Of a stretch of 24,980 nucleotides of DNA, positions 8,577-15,181 are shown in pieces; position 1 is the first letter of the stretch; each line of letters begins with the position of its first letter. The notes beneath the pieces are model-generated. The model was not told the origin of the DNA. It ran no database searches and saw only the letters and a list, made by a program, of their open reading frames with translations. Where the stretch lies: assembly GCA_016295375.1 (NCBI GenBank), contig JAEDLI010000026.1, positions 1 through 24,980 on the forward strand. The letters run 5' to 3'. The translations under genes were made by a program, and so were the position numbers. This DNA comes from Fibrobacter sp. (GTDB lineage: Bacteria; Fibrobacterota; Fibrobacteria; Fibrobacterales; Fibrobacteraceae).

Positions 8577-9194
8577 ATGAATTGGACTCTTATCGTAACC
8601 CTGCTTTTTGTGTTGCTCTTTGTGCGCATTTTCTGGGCGCATGTCAAGGCAAACAACGCCCGCAGCCAAGCCTACAAGCACCTGGCTCCAAAAGACAAGC
8701 TGGCCGTACTCAAGGAATGCCTGCTCAACGATCCCACCGAAACAAATCTCTCAAACTTGGGGTATTTTCTCAAGGAATCCGGGTCGGACCAAGAGGTCCA
8801 GTCCTACAAGCCCTTACTGGAAAAACAGCTGACTCTGGCCAACCAAAAGGCCGGACTAGAGGCCTGGGACGAACTCTACGTAGAGCAATCCAAGTGGATA
8901 GACCAGATTCGTCCCTTGGAGTTTGATGAAGCAGAAAACGCCCTGAAAGAGGGGGACAAGAAGGCCTACATCGAGCACTCCCTGGAGGGAATTTCCAGGC
9001 TATATTCCGACCGGGCCATCGAGGAAGCTCTTAAGCATCTCGAACCAGACTATCCCAAAGCCGAGACACTTTTGTTGAGTTACAGGCAGCTTGTAAACGC
9101 TTGCGAAGAAAGCCGCGCCGATGAAAAGTCCCTGGAAGCCCTCCGAAAAAAAAGGGATGCCTGGATAGAAAATCTACTCACCATAGAACCATAA
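8577..9194 (+). CDS. Membrane-anchored helical protein of unknown function
   Basis: This 205-residue protein has one N-terminal membrane segment (about residues 4-20, TLIVTLLFVLLFVRIF), followed by a charged, wholly helical region that reads like degenerate tetratricopeptide-type helices. No catalytic motif is seen. The short N-terminus before the membrane segment and the Arg/His/Lys residues after it suggest that most of the protein may be cytoplasmic, held at the inner membrane. It stands alone between the divergent fibro-slime gene and rpsP. The start is supported by the -10 element seven bases upstream rather than by a ribosome site. I do not recognise the family. Confidence 0.75.
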   Translation: MNWTLIVTLLFVLLFVRIFWAHVKANNARSQAYKHLAPKDKLAVLKECLLNDPTETNLSNLGYFLKESGSDQEVQSYKPLLEKQLTLANQKAGLEAWDELYVEQSKWIDQIRPLEFDEAENALKEGDKKAYIEHSLEGISRLYSDRAIEEALKHLEPDYPKAETLLLSYRQLVNACEESRADEKSLEALRKKRDAWIENLLTIEP

Positions 9195-9317
9195 AAACGG
9201 CATCCTCGTGTTTAAATTGGCGATTTTCGGTCAAAATCATCAATTTTGGGGCATTTCAGCCCTGTCAGTTCAACGTTAGTTTATCTGTAAATAACGGAAA
9301 AATTTTACATTCCGTCC

Positions 9318-9346
9318 TTTACACACAAGTTTTTTGTTGTTATATT
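9318..9346 (+). promoter_or_regulatory. rpsP promoter
   Basis: TTTACA (9318-9323), a 17-base spacer and TATATT (9341-9346) make the best sigma-70-type promoter in the window. It lies 40 bases before the rpsP start. Confidence 0.75.
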
Positions 9347-9386
9347 TGGCCTCAAAAAGAAACAATCAACCCTAAAAGAGGTTAAA

Positions 9387-9836
9387 ATGGCAACTGTTAT
9401 CCGTCTCGCTCGCTTTGGCAAGCGTCACAACCCCATCTACCGCGCCGTGGTCATCGACAGCCGCAAGGCACGCGACGATAGCTTTATCGAACAGGTGGGT
9501 TTCTACAACCCCAACCTGAAAAAGCCCGAAATCCGTTTCGAGCAGGAAAAGGTCCTCAAGTGGCTCCAGACCGGCGCTCAGCCCTCCGACACCGTCCGCA
9601 GCCTCCTGAAGAAGGTGGGCATCATGGAACTCTTCCACGAGCTCCGCGCCGGCCGCTCCATCGAAGGCAAGGTCGCCACTCCTAAGGCCGACAAGGCCAA
9701 GAAGGCCAAGCTCGGTCCCAAGGCTCTCGCCAAGATCGAAGCTGAAAAGGCCGCCAAGGAAGCCGCCGCTGCCGAAGCCGCTGCAGCCGCCGAAGCTCCT
9801 GCCGAAGCTGCCGCTGAAGCCCCGGCCGAAGCCTAA
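9387..9836 (+). CDS. rpsP: 30S ribosomal protein S16
   Basis: The first 85 or so residues are a standard S16: MATVIRLARFGKRHNPIYR, then VVIDSRKARD, FIEQVGFYNP and SDTVRSLLKKVG. S16 binds 16S rRNA and is needed for 30S assembly. The protein is 149 residues, well beyond the usual 80-90. The excess is a Lys-rich stretch followed by an Ala/Glu/Pro tail rich in AEAAA and APAEA repeats. AAGAGG upstream sets the start, and a clear promoter precedes it. A terminator and a repeat array separate it from rimM, trmD and rplS, which usually follow it in one operon. Confidence 0.97.
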   Translation: MATVIRLARFGKRHNPIYRAVVIDSRKARDDSFIEQVGFYNPNLKKPEIRFEQEKVLKWLQTGAQPSDTVRSLLKKVGIMELFHELRAGRSIEGKVATPKADKAKKAKLGPKALAKIEAEKAAKEAAAAEAAAAAEAPAEAAAEAPAEA

Positions 9837-9852
9837 TCGCACCCTTTTGCAG

Positions 9853-9882
9853 AGTCCTGTGCCTCGTGCGCAGGACTTTTTT
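9853..9882 (+). terminator. Rho-independent terminator after rpsP
   Basis: AGTCCTGTGC pairs with GCGCAGGACT across the loop CTCGT (10 bp with one G-T pair) and is followed by TTTTTT. It starts 16 bases after the rpsP stop, so S16 can be made independently of the genes behind it. Confidence 0.88.
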
Positions 9883-9964
9883 CGTCTAAGGACGTTTATT
9901 GAGTTATCAGCCCTCAGTTATCAGTTGTCCGTGTATAATTTGGCGCCTAAGGCGCGACTATAAA

Positions 9965-10097
9965 AACTCACAACTCATAACTCACAACTCATTACTAATC
10001 TTTCACCTCACACCCCACACCTCCCTAGATCCTAGCCCCTAGATCCTAGCCCCTAGATCCTAACCCCTAGATCCTAGCCCCTAGATCCTAACCCCTG
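9965..10097. repeat. Composite repeat: flank plus five 14-bp units, inverted copy of 3067-3190
   Basis: The flank (CACAACTCATAACTCACAAC, then ATTACTAATC, then a TTCACCTCACACC-type block) is followed by five 14-bp units (GATCCTAGCCCCTA and variants) at 10028-10097. It is the reverse complement of the block at 3067-3190. It ends 11 bases before the rimM start codon. The preceding 9900-9960 holds two GTTATCAG repeats and a lone TATAAT at 9934-9939, the only promoter-like hexamer seen ahead of rimM. Confidence 0.9.
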
Positions 10098-10108
10098 TCC
10101 CCTACCCA

Positions 10109-10669
10109 ATGCCCGACTACTCCAACTACATCACCGTCTGCGAACTCATGGGAAGCCATGGCGTCAGGGGCTTTATCAAGGCCCGGCCCACGACCCATGA
10201 CCCGGAGCGGCACAAGCTGTTGAAGGCCGTGGTGGTGGAAAAGGTGAACGGGCAGTTCGTGGAACTGGAAGTGGAAGAGTCCAAGCAGGCAGGGGCGCTC
10301 TGGCACCTGAAGTTCAAGGGTTTCGACACTCCGGAATCCTTGCGGCCCCTGGTGAACGGAAGCCTGATGGTAAGCCCCGACGAGCGGATTCCCGCCCCTG
10401 AAGGGGAGTTCTACCTGGACGATCTGGCAGGCTTTGCGGTCAAGCTCTCGGACGGACGCACCGTAGGCGAAGTGCTGGAGGTGCAGGAACTGCCCACCGT
10501 AGACGCCTTCCTCATCAAGTTTTCCGAAGAGGCACAGGCGGAGTTTTCCAAGAAGCCCATCCTTGCCCCCTGGATAGAGGACTGCGTGTCAGAAATTGAC
10601 GAAGAAAACCGGGCCATCGTCTGCGACGGCGACTACCTGCGGGCGCTGTGCCCCGAGGAGCGTTCATGA
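10109..10669 (+). CDS. rimM: Ribosome maturation factor RimM
   Basis: This 186-residue protein has the N-terminal beta-barrel start of RimM (ITVCELMGSHGVRGFIKARP), the mid-protein GALWHLKFKGFDTPE, and the C-terminal PRC barrel beginning EFYLDDLAGFAV and ending APWIEDCVSEID. RimM binds 30S protein S19 and helps late maturation of the 16S rRNA 3' domain. The start is fixed by similarity. No Shine-Dalgarno site is present, because the bases directly upstream are the C-rich end of the repeat array. Its stop overlaps the trmD start (ATGA), so the two are translationally coupled. Confidence 0.95.
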   Translation: MPDYSNYITVCELMGSHGVRGFIKARPTTHDPERHKLLKAVVVEKVNGQFVELEVEESKQAGALWHLKFKGFDTPESLRPLVNGSLMVSPDERIPAPEGEFYLDDLAGFAVKLSDGRTVGEVLEVQELPTVDAFLIKFSEEAQAEFSKKPILAPWIEDCVSEIDEENRAIVCDGDYLRALCPEERS

Positions 10670-11370
10670 GAATCGACTGCATCACCATATTCCCCGAGAT
10701 GTTTGCCCCTATGAAGCAATCCATCATGGGCCGCGCCCAGAGCAAGGGTATCTTGCAGTTCAACACCGTGTTTTTGCGGGACTTTGCCGTGAACGACTAC
10801 GGCCAAGTGGACGACGTGCCCTACGGGGGCGAACCGGGGATGGTGCTCAGACCTGAACCCCTGGCCCAGGCTATCCGTAGCACGGGCGTCAAGGAAGACG
10901 GCGGCAAGGTCATCTACATGACCGCAGACGGGGTGCCCCTCACCCACCAGATTGCCGCGGACCTTTCCAAGGAAGAACACCTGGTCATCGTGTGCGGGCA
11001 CTACAAGGGAATCGACGACCGCATACGCCAGTCCGAGGTGGACATGGAAATTTCCATCGGGGATTTCGTGGTGAGCGGAGGCGAACTGCCCGCCATGCTC
11101 CTGACCGACTCCGTGGTGCGGCTAAAGGACGGGGCCCTCGGGAACCGTGAATCCGGCGACACGGACTCCTTTGCCCAGGGGCTACTGGGTTGGCCGGTCT
11201 ATACCCGCCCCGAGGTTTTCGAGGGCAAAAAGGTGCCCGAAGTGCTGCTTTCGGGTCACCACAAGAACATTTCTGAATGGCGGAAGCAGGAATCCTTGAA
11301 AAGAACCGAGGAAAGACGCCCCGACATCCTTGAAAAATTCAAATTAAATGCTAAATTTGGCGACAAATAA
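10666..11370 (+). CDS. trmD: tRNA (guanine-37-N1)-methyltransferase
   Basis: This 234-residue protein is of usual family length and methylates G37 next to the anticodon using S-adenosylmethionine, which prevents +1 frameshifting. Visible family blocks are MRIDCITIFPEMF at the N-terminus, VPYGGEPGMVLRPEP, the SAM-binding knot ISIGDFVVSGGELPAM, the catalytic-loop GDTDSF segment, and SGHHKNISEWR near the end. The ATG at 10666 overlaps the rimM stop; the upstream ATG at 10648 lies inside rimM and would add six residues absent from the family. It is followed 16 bases later by rplS. Confidence 0.97.
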   Translation: MRIDCITIFPEMFAPMKQSIMGRAQSKGILQFNTVFLRDFAVNDYGQVDDVPYGGEPGMVLRPEPLAQAIRSTGVKEDGGKVIYMTADGVPLTHQIAADLSKEEHLVIVCGHYKGIDDRIRQSEVDMEISIGDFVVSGGELPAMLLTDSVVRLKDGALGNRESGDTDSFAQGLLGWPVYTRPEVFEGKKVPEVLLSGHHKNISEWRKQESLKRTEERRPDILEKFKLNAKFGDK

Positions 11371-11386
11371 TTAAGAGGTACACATT

Positions 11387-11734
11387 ATGTCCCTGAACAT
11401 CGAAGCTATCCATAACGAAAACGTAAAGGCCGAAGCCCCGAGCTTCCGCGCCGGTGACACCGTCACTGTGAACGTAAAGGTTATCGAAGGAACCAAGGAA
11501 CGCATCCAGCCTTTCAAGGGCGTTGTGATCCAGCAGAAGAACTCCGGCATTTCCAAGACCCTCACGGTCCGCAAGATGTCCGGCGCCGTCGCCGTGGAAC
11601 GCATTTTCCCGGTGAACTCCCCCCGTATCGAATCCATCGTCCTGGATCGTGCCGGTAAGGTCCGCCAGTCCCGCATCTACTACATGCGTAACCTCCGCGG
11701 TAAGGCCGCCCGTATCGACGAACGCGAGGCCTAA
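11387..11734 (+). CDS. rplS: 50S ribosomal protein L19
   Basis: This 115-residue protein matches L19 along its length: FRAGDTVTVNVKVIEGTKERIQPFKGVVIQ (in parts), then GISKTLTVRKMSGAVAVERIFP, SPRIESI and YYMRNLRGKAARI. L19 lies at the 30S-50S interface. It is preceded by AAGAGG and ends the rimM-trmD-rplS unit. The only terminator-like hairpin downstream lies inside the next reading frame. Confidence 0.97.
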   Translation: MSLNIEAIHNENVKAEAPSFRAGDTVTVNVKVIEGTKERIQPFKGVVIQQKNSGISKTLTVRKMSGAVAVERIFPVNSPRIESIVLDRAGKVRQSRIYYMRNLRGKAARIDEREA

Positions 11735-11743
11735 TTAGGCTTT

Positions 11744-11776
11744 CGGGGGTGATTTCCCGATGAACGGGAATTCCCG
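11744..11776 (+). promoter_or_regulatory. Overlapping hairpins around the start of the first CNB gene
   Basis: CGGG (11744-11747), CCCG (11756-11759), CGGG (11765-11768) and CCCG (11773-11776) can pair as neighbours in three exclusive ways. They enclose the ribosome site GGGGGTGA (11745-11752) and the start codon (11760). The last pair is part of a perfect 12-bp palindrome, CGGGAATTCCCG. Confidence 0.4.
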
Positions 11777-12665
11777 ACAACAAGTTATCCCGCCCACGCA
11801 CTCAAGCGTGAAGGCGGGTTTTGTTGTATATTCCCACGACGACCAGGAGCGAAAAATCATCATCCTGGACAAGGGCGAACTTGCGGCAGTGGACAATTCC
11901 CTGACTCCCCGCAAGGTGCACTTTACCATGCAGCCCGGCGACCTGGTAGGGGTAGCCGCCCTGTTGGAGCGGGAACCTTTCCGCTACGACCTGGAGGCCA
12001 CCAGGGATTCCGAAATCACCGTAGTGAGCGAAGACTGCATGGAGTCCGAACTCAAGAGCATTCCCCTTTGGCTTTTGGCCGTTATCCGCGAGCTTTCGGC
12101 CAGAAACCGCCAGCGGAAAGAAGCCATCCGCCGTAGCCGGGCCGCAAATTCCCTCGTGAGCCTCTCCGAATTCTGCAGGCACCTGAAAAAAGGCGAGCCC
12201 TACCCGCTAGAAAGCCTTGTGCAGGAATTCTGCTGGCAGACCAAGGCATCTGCCCCCGAAGTCAAGGAAGACCTGAAGGCACTCAGCCGCCGCAAGTTCG
12301 TGGAGATTGCCGGGATGGACCCCGTGGTGACGGTCACCCAGCCCGAACTTTTGGAACTGTTCGTGGACTACCTGGAATCCGAAGCGCAAGAAAAGCCCTG
12401 GCCGCCTCTGCAGCTCACGCTGAACCAGAAGAAGGCTCTTGTTAGGTTGTCTATAACCGAAAGTGACTTGTCCCAGGACCCTCCGGCATGGCTCGCCTTT
12501 TTCCAGAAGAACAACATTGCCCTCACCGCCGCCGACTGGATCAAGATGCAGGGCCTAGGCTGGTTTATAAACTCCAAGAGCGACCTTTTCGCCCCGGATT
12601 CCAAGAAGATTGAGTATTTTCTCTTGGCGCTGCGCTACGAAATCAACCTGAGGGGGGTGCTGTAA
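11760..12665 (+). CDS. Cyclic-nucleotide-binding-domain-like protein, first of two paralogues
   Basis: This protein has 301 residues. Residues 17-100 read as a CNB (Crp-type) beta-roll: VKAGFVVYSHDD, IIILDKGELAAVD, MQPGDLVGVAALLER, then a strand and helix DSEITVVSEDCMESELK. The middle of the protein could hold a winged helix, and an unassigned helical C-terminal domain follows. The phosphate-binding cassette lacks the Gly-Glu of cAMP-binding members, so it may bind another ligand or none. The ATG at 11760 is favoured by GGGGGTGA seven bases upstream; a GTG at 11808 would align with the paralogue's start. It lies 25 bases after rplS, and its stop overlaps the next gene's start (TAATG). Confidence 0.8.
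   Translation: MNGNSRQQVIPPTHSSVKAGFVVYSHDDQERKIIILDKGELAAVDNSLTPRKVHFTMQPGDLVGVAALLEREPFRYDLEATRDSEITVVSEDCMESELKSIPLWLLAVIRELSARNRQRKEAIRRSRAANSLVSLSEFCRHLKKGEPYPLESLVQEFCWQTKASAPEVKEDLKALSRRKFVEIAGMDPVVTVTQPELLELFVDYLESEAQEKPWPPLQLTLNQKKALVRLSITESDLSQDPPAWLAFFQKNNIALTAADWIKMQGLGWFINSKSDLFAPDSKKIEYFLLALRYEINLRGVL
11789..11825 (+). terminator. Terminator hairpin embedded in the 5' coding region of the CNB gene
   Basis: CCCGCC-CACGC pairs with GCGTG-AA-GGCGGG across the loop ACTCAA (11 bp with a two-base bulge) and is followed by TTTTGTTG. It is 55 bases past the rplS stop, yet 29 bases inside the next reading frame. Confidence 0.7.
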
Positions 12666-13597
12666 TGAAACTCTCCGCCGGTGATTTTCTGTGCCTGGAA
12701 GGGGACTTCGCCAGTTCCCTCTACATCGTCATTTCGGGCACTCTTTCAGGGACAGGCAGCGCCCAGACCGCCGCGACCCCAAGGCTGTTCGAGCCGGGCG
12801 ACATCATAGACGTGTTCAGCCTGCTGGAACACGCCCCCAGGGAATACACCCTGAAGGCCGAAGAAGACTGCGAAATCCAGGTGGTGGAACACGAACAACT
12901 TAAGGCCATCCTGGACGAAAAGCCCTCGTGGCTCCGGTCCATCATCGAATTTCTAATCCGCCGGAACCACATCGGCGAAGAAAATGCCCGCAAGAGCAAC
13001 CTGGTGCAGGCCCTACCCTCGCTGCTCTACCTGCTCTCTGGCATTCTGAAGGAACAGGGCGGCAACACCGCTCCCATGGCAACTGTTTCTGCACGGGCCG
13101 CCCGCATGAACGGCACACGCCCCGAAGAATGCCGCAAGCTGTTCAAGGTCCTCCAGGAACTGGGCGTCCTCAGGATTCAAGAGGATTTGCTGCAGGTGCA
13201 GTCCCCGGAACTGGTGCATCTGCTTTACGAGACGCTGCGCTACCGCGCCCTGGAACAAAAGATCAGCCCCAACATCCTTTCCATGACCGACCAGATGGTG
13301 CTGACGGTATTTATCAGGCTTTCGCAACGGAGCAAGGACCCGCTTAGAAACGGGCTCAGCGCCATCTCTACGGCAGACCTGAAAAAGGAATCCAAGAAAT
13401 CCATGCACGGCATGACCCTCACCACCCGCACCATCGGCGCACTGGTGGAAAAGGGCATACTGACGCCCTCTACCTCCCTGGACTTTCACCAGCCCCTGGA
13501 CCAGGCGGAGTTCTTTTTCGGAGATTTCGACCGAATTATGGACCTGCTGGAACTGAACCGGATTTTCCCGCTGCTGGACAAGAAGCTGGTGGAGTAG
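12665..13597 (+). CDS. Cyclic-nucleotide-binding-domain-like protein, second paralogue
   Basis: This 310-residue protein begins directly with the CNB roll: MKLSAGDFLCLEGDFASSLYIVISG (in parts), FEPGDIIDVFSLLEH and CEIQVVEHEQLKAIL. It has the same layout as the preceding protein and similar length, so the pair probably arose by tandem duplication and diverged. Residues of about 138-185 (VSARAARMNGTRPEECRKLF, then ELGVLRI) look like a winged-helix, which suggests a Crp/Fnr-type regulator, though DNA binding is not proven. The Arg and Gly-Glu of a cAMP-binding cassette are not seen. It overlaps the first gene by one base. No terminator was recognised after it. Confidence 0.8.
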   Translation: MKLSAGDFLCLEGDFASSLYIVISGTLSGTGSAQTAATPRLFEPGDIIDVFSLLEHAPREYTLKAEEDCEIQVVEHEQLKAILDEKPSWLRSIIEFLIRRNHIGEENARKSNLVQALPSLLYLLSGILKEQGGNTAPMATVSARAARMNGTRPEECRKLFKVLQELGVLRIQEDLLQVQSPELVHLLYETLRYRALEQKISPNILSMTDQMVLTVFIRLSQRSKDPLRNGLSAISTADLKKESKKSMHGMTLTTRTIGALVEKGILTPSTSLDFHQPLDQAEFFFGDFDRIMDLLELNRIFPLLDKKLVE

Positions 13598-13706
13598 CCT
13601 CTGTGATTTTGGGCACAGTGTATCACGCGTCACAATCCGACTTAGGTGAAATAATCTATATATGTCATTGGGTAAAAAATTCAAAAACCTTACAAAAGGA
13701 GAAATC

Positions 13707-14921
13707 ATGAAAAAACTACTCTGGACGTCGGCGATGGCCCTCACGGCTGCCGCCTGCATGACCGCCTGCGACGACAGCAGCAGCGGTGCCAGCAACAGCA
13801 TCCCCGAATTCAAGACCGAGGCCGCCCTCCCCGACACCTGCGAGATGGAAGTGGCCAAGGCTGGCGACACCTATTTCGCCTGCTTCGAGAACAAGTGGAT
13901 CGAGGTCACCGATTCCGCCACCGTAGAACAGTTCAAGGAAGGCCTGGACGAAGACGAAATCAAGGCCAAACTCGAAGAACTGGAAGACCAGCTGAAGCCC
14001 GCCACCCCGGCCAAGCCCAAGTCCTCCAGCAGCAAGAAGACGGACGAAGACGTAGACTCCAGCGACAGCGATGAACCCGAAAGTTCCGCCAGCGAAGAAT
14101 GCACCGGCCGCCGTTGCAATAGTGACGGCAAGTCCAGCAGTTCCAAGAAGAGCGGCGGCGGAAGCGGCTCCGGCGAAGGAGGCTCAGGTGAAGGCGGCGA
14201 CAGCTCGCCCTCCAGCGCCACCAGCGAATCTGCCTCTAGCACTGAGAGCAAGTGCGGCGATGAAAGTTACGATGCAACTTTCCAAGAATGCAATAGTTCC
14301 AATGAAATTGTCTTGAAGGAAGACGTCATTGAGGTTACGACCAAGTGGCTGAATCAAACAATGCTAGACAACAGCGATTATGGTTTCCTTTACGATTCCC
14401 GTGATCACCAACTTTATCGTACCGTGAAAATCGGCACTCAGACCTGGATGGCGCAGAATCTGAACAACGAAACGACGGAAGGAAGCTATTGCTATAACAA
14501 CGAAGCCGAAAACTGCGAAAAACATGGAAGACTTTATACTTGGGAACAGGCTTCGAATAACGCTTGCCCCACTGGTTGGCATTTGCCGTCAAAGAACGAA
14601 TTTGAAGTGCTGATTGCTTCTGCTGACGGCGCTACAGTGTTTGACGAAGATAATACAGCAGGAGCAAAGCTAAAAGCCTCTTACGGTTGGCCCACAGGAA
14701 AGATCGGCACCGATGATTACGGGTTTTCGACATTGCCTGGTGGAATGTACTACACCCAAGGAAGCAACGGCTTCAAATTTGATGACTCGGCGATGTTCTG
14801 GAGTGCAACAGAAGGTTCTGACGTTGACGAGTATTATTCCATGTCCGTAAAAGAAAACGCAGCTCTTTTAATAAGCTATTTAAATTGGAGAGCTCATTCA
14901 GTCCGCTGCGTCAAGGACTAA
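13707..14921 (+). CDS. Lipoprotein with Fibrobacter major paralogous (FISUMP) domain
   Basis: This 404-residue protein starts at the ATG at 13707, which has AAGGAG upstream and gives a lipoprotein signal; the lipidated Cys is C17 or, more like other Fibrobacter lipoproteins, C21 before DDSSS. A charged segment with a short coiled stretch follows, then a Ser/Gly/Glu-rich linker (about residues 95-190). The C-terminal part (from about residue 235) is a FISUMP domain: VKIGTQTWMAQNL, YCYNN, GRLYTWEQA, CPTGWHLPS, FSTLPGG, FWSATE and SVRCVKD. The domain is abundant in Fibrobacter surface proteins; its function is not established. Codon use shifts sharply to AT-rich near 14255. A terminator follows. 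Confidence 0.9.
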   Translation: MKKLLWTSAMALTAAACMTACDDSSSGASNSIPEFKTEAALPDTCEMEVAKAGDTYFACFENKWIEVTDSATVEQFKEGLDEDEIKAKLEELEDQLKPATPAKPKSSSSKKTDEDVDSSDSDEPESSASEECTGRRCNSDGKSSSSKKSGGGSGSGEGGSGEGGDSSPSSATSESASSTESKCGDESYDATFQECNSSNEIVLKEDVIEVTTKWLNQTMLDNSDYGFLYDSRDHQLYRTVKIGTQTWMAQNLNNETTEGSYCYNNEAENCEKHGRLYTWEQASNNACPTGWHLPSKNEFEVLIASADGATVFDEDNTAGAKLKASYGWPTGKIGTDDYGFSTLPGGMYYTQGSNGFKFDDSAMFWSATEGSDVDEYYSMSVKENAALLISYLNWRAHSVRCVKD

Positions 14922-14970
14922 GAGCAGACTAAGCTAGAATCCGCATCGAGTTCGGTACGACAGCACAAGA

Positions 14971-14999
14971 CCCGCAGACCCCTGCGGGTTTTTCTTTTT
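14971..14999 (+). terminator. Rho-independent terminator after the FISUMP lipoprotein
   Basis: CCCGCAG (14971-14977) pairs with CTGCGGG (14982-14988) across a four-base loop and is followed by TTTTTCTTTTT. It lies 50 bases past the stop. Confidence 0.9.
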
Positions 15000-15004
15000 C
15001 CTCG

Positions 15005-15160
15005 AGCCTCAAAAACCCACATTCTACACTTCACATTCCACATTTCCCTAACCACTAATCACTAATACCTACGACCTATTACCTAAAAACTAGCCCCTAA
15101 ATCCTGACCTCAAACGGATCCTCGCCTTCGCGAGGATGACAATCCTAGCCCCTCCCCCTC
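15005..15160. repeat. Degenerate composite repeat with hairpin element
   Basis: This gap carries a decayed relative of the blocks at 3067 and 9965: short CACATT/CACTTC-type units, ACTAATCACTAATACC, one and a half 14-bp units (CTAGCCCCTAAATCCTGACC), and a final ATCCTAGCCCC at about 15142-15152. Within it, 15118-15137 is a hairpin element (ATCCTCG / CGAGGAT) followed by GAC. Its reverse complement starts GTCATCCT and ends AGGATCC, like the element inside rsmB at 22350-22392. Confidence 0.75.
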
Positions 15161-15169
15161 CCTATTTAC

Positions 15170-15181
15170 TACATTTACAAC
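15170..15181 (+). promoter_or_regulatory. Possible -10 element directly before the start at 15182
   Basis: TACATT (15170-15175) lies six bases before the ATG. There is no Shine-Dalgarno site, only C-rich repeat sequence further upstream. No -35 was recognised. Confidence 0.3.

Noticed and set aside
9195..9317. Terminator or small RNA between the 8577 gene and rpsP
   Set aside because: GATTTT/AAAATC can pair around 9222-9238, but the stem is weak and no T-run follows. Nothing else is recognised in the gap apart from the rpsP promoter.
9372..9842. Open frame antisense to rpsP encoding a Gly/Phe-rich protein
   Set aside because: It is the mirror of the Ala/Glu-rich S16 tail and has no promoter or ribosome site of its own.
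13013..13870. 285-codon minus-strand frame opposite the second CNB gene and the lipoprotein start
   Set aside because: It covers two well supported plus-strand genes and their promoter gap, and its product shows no motif.
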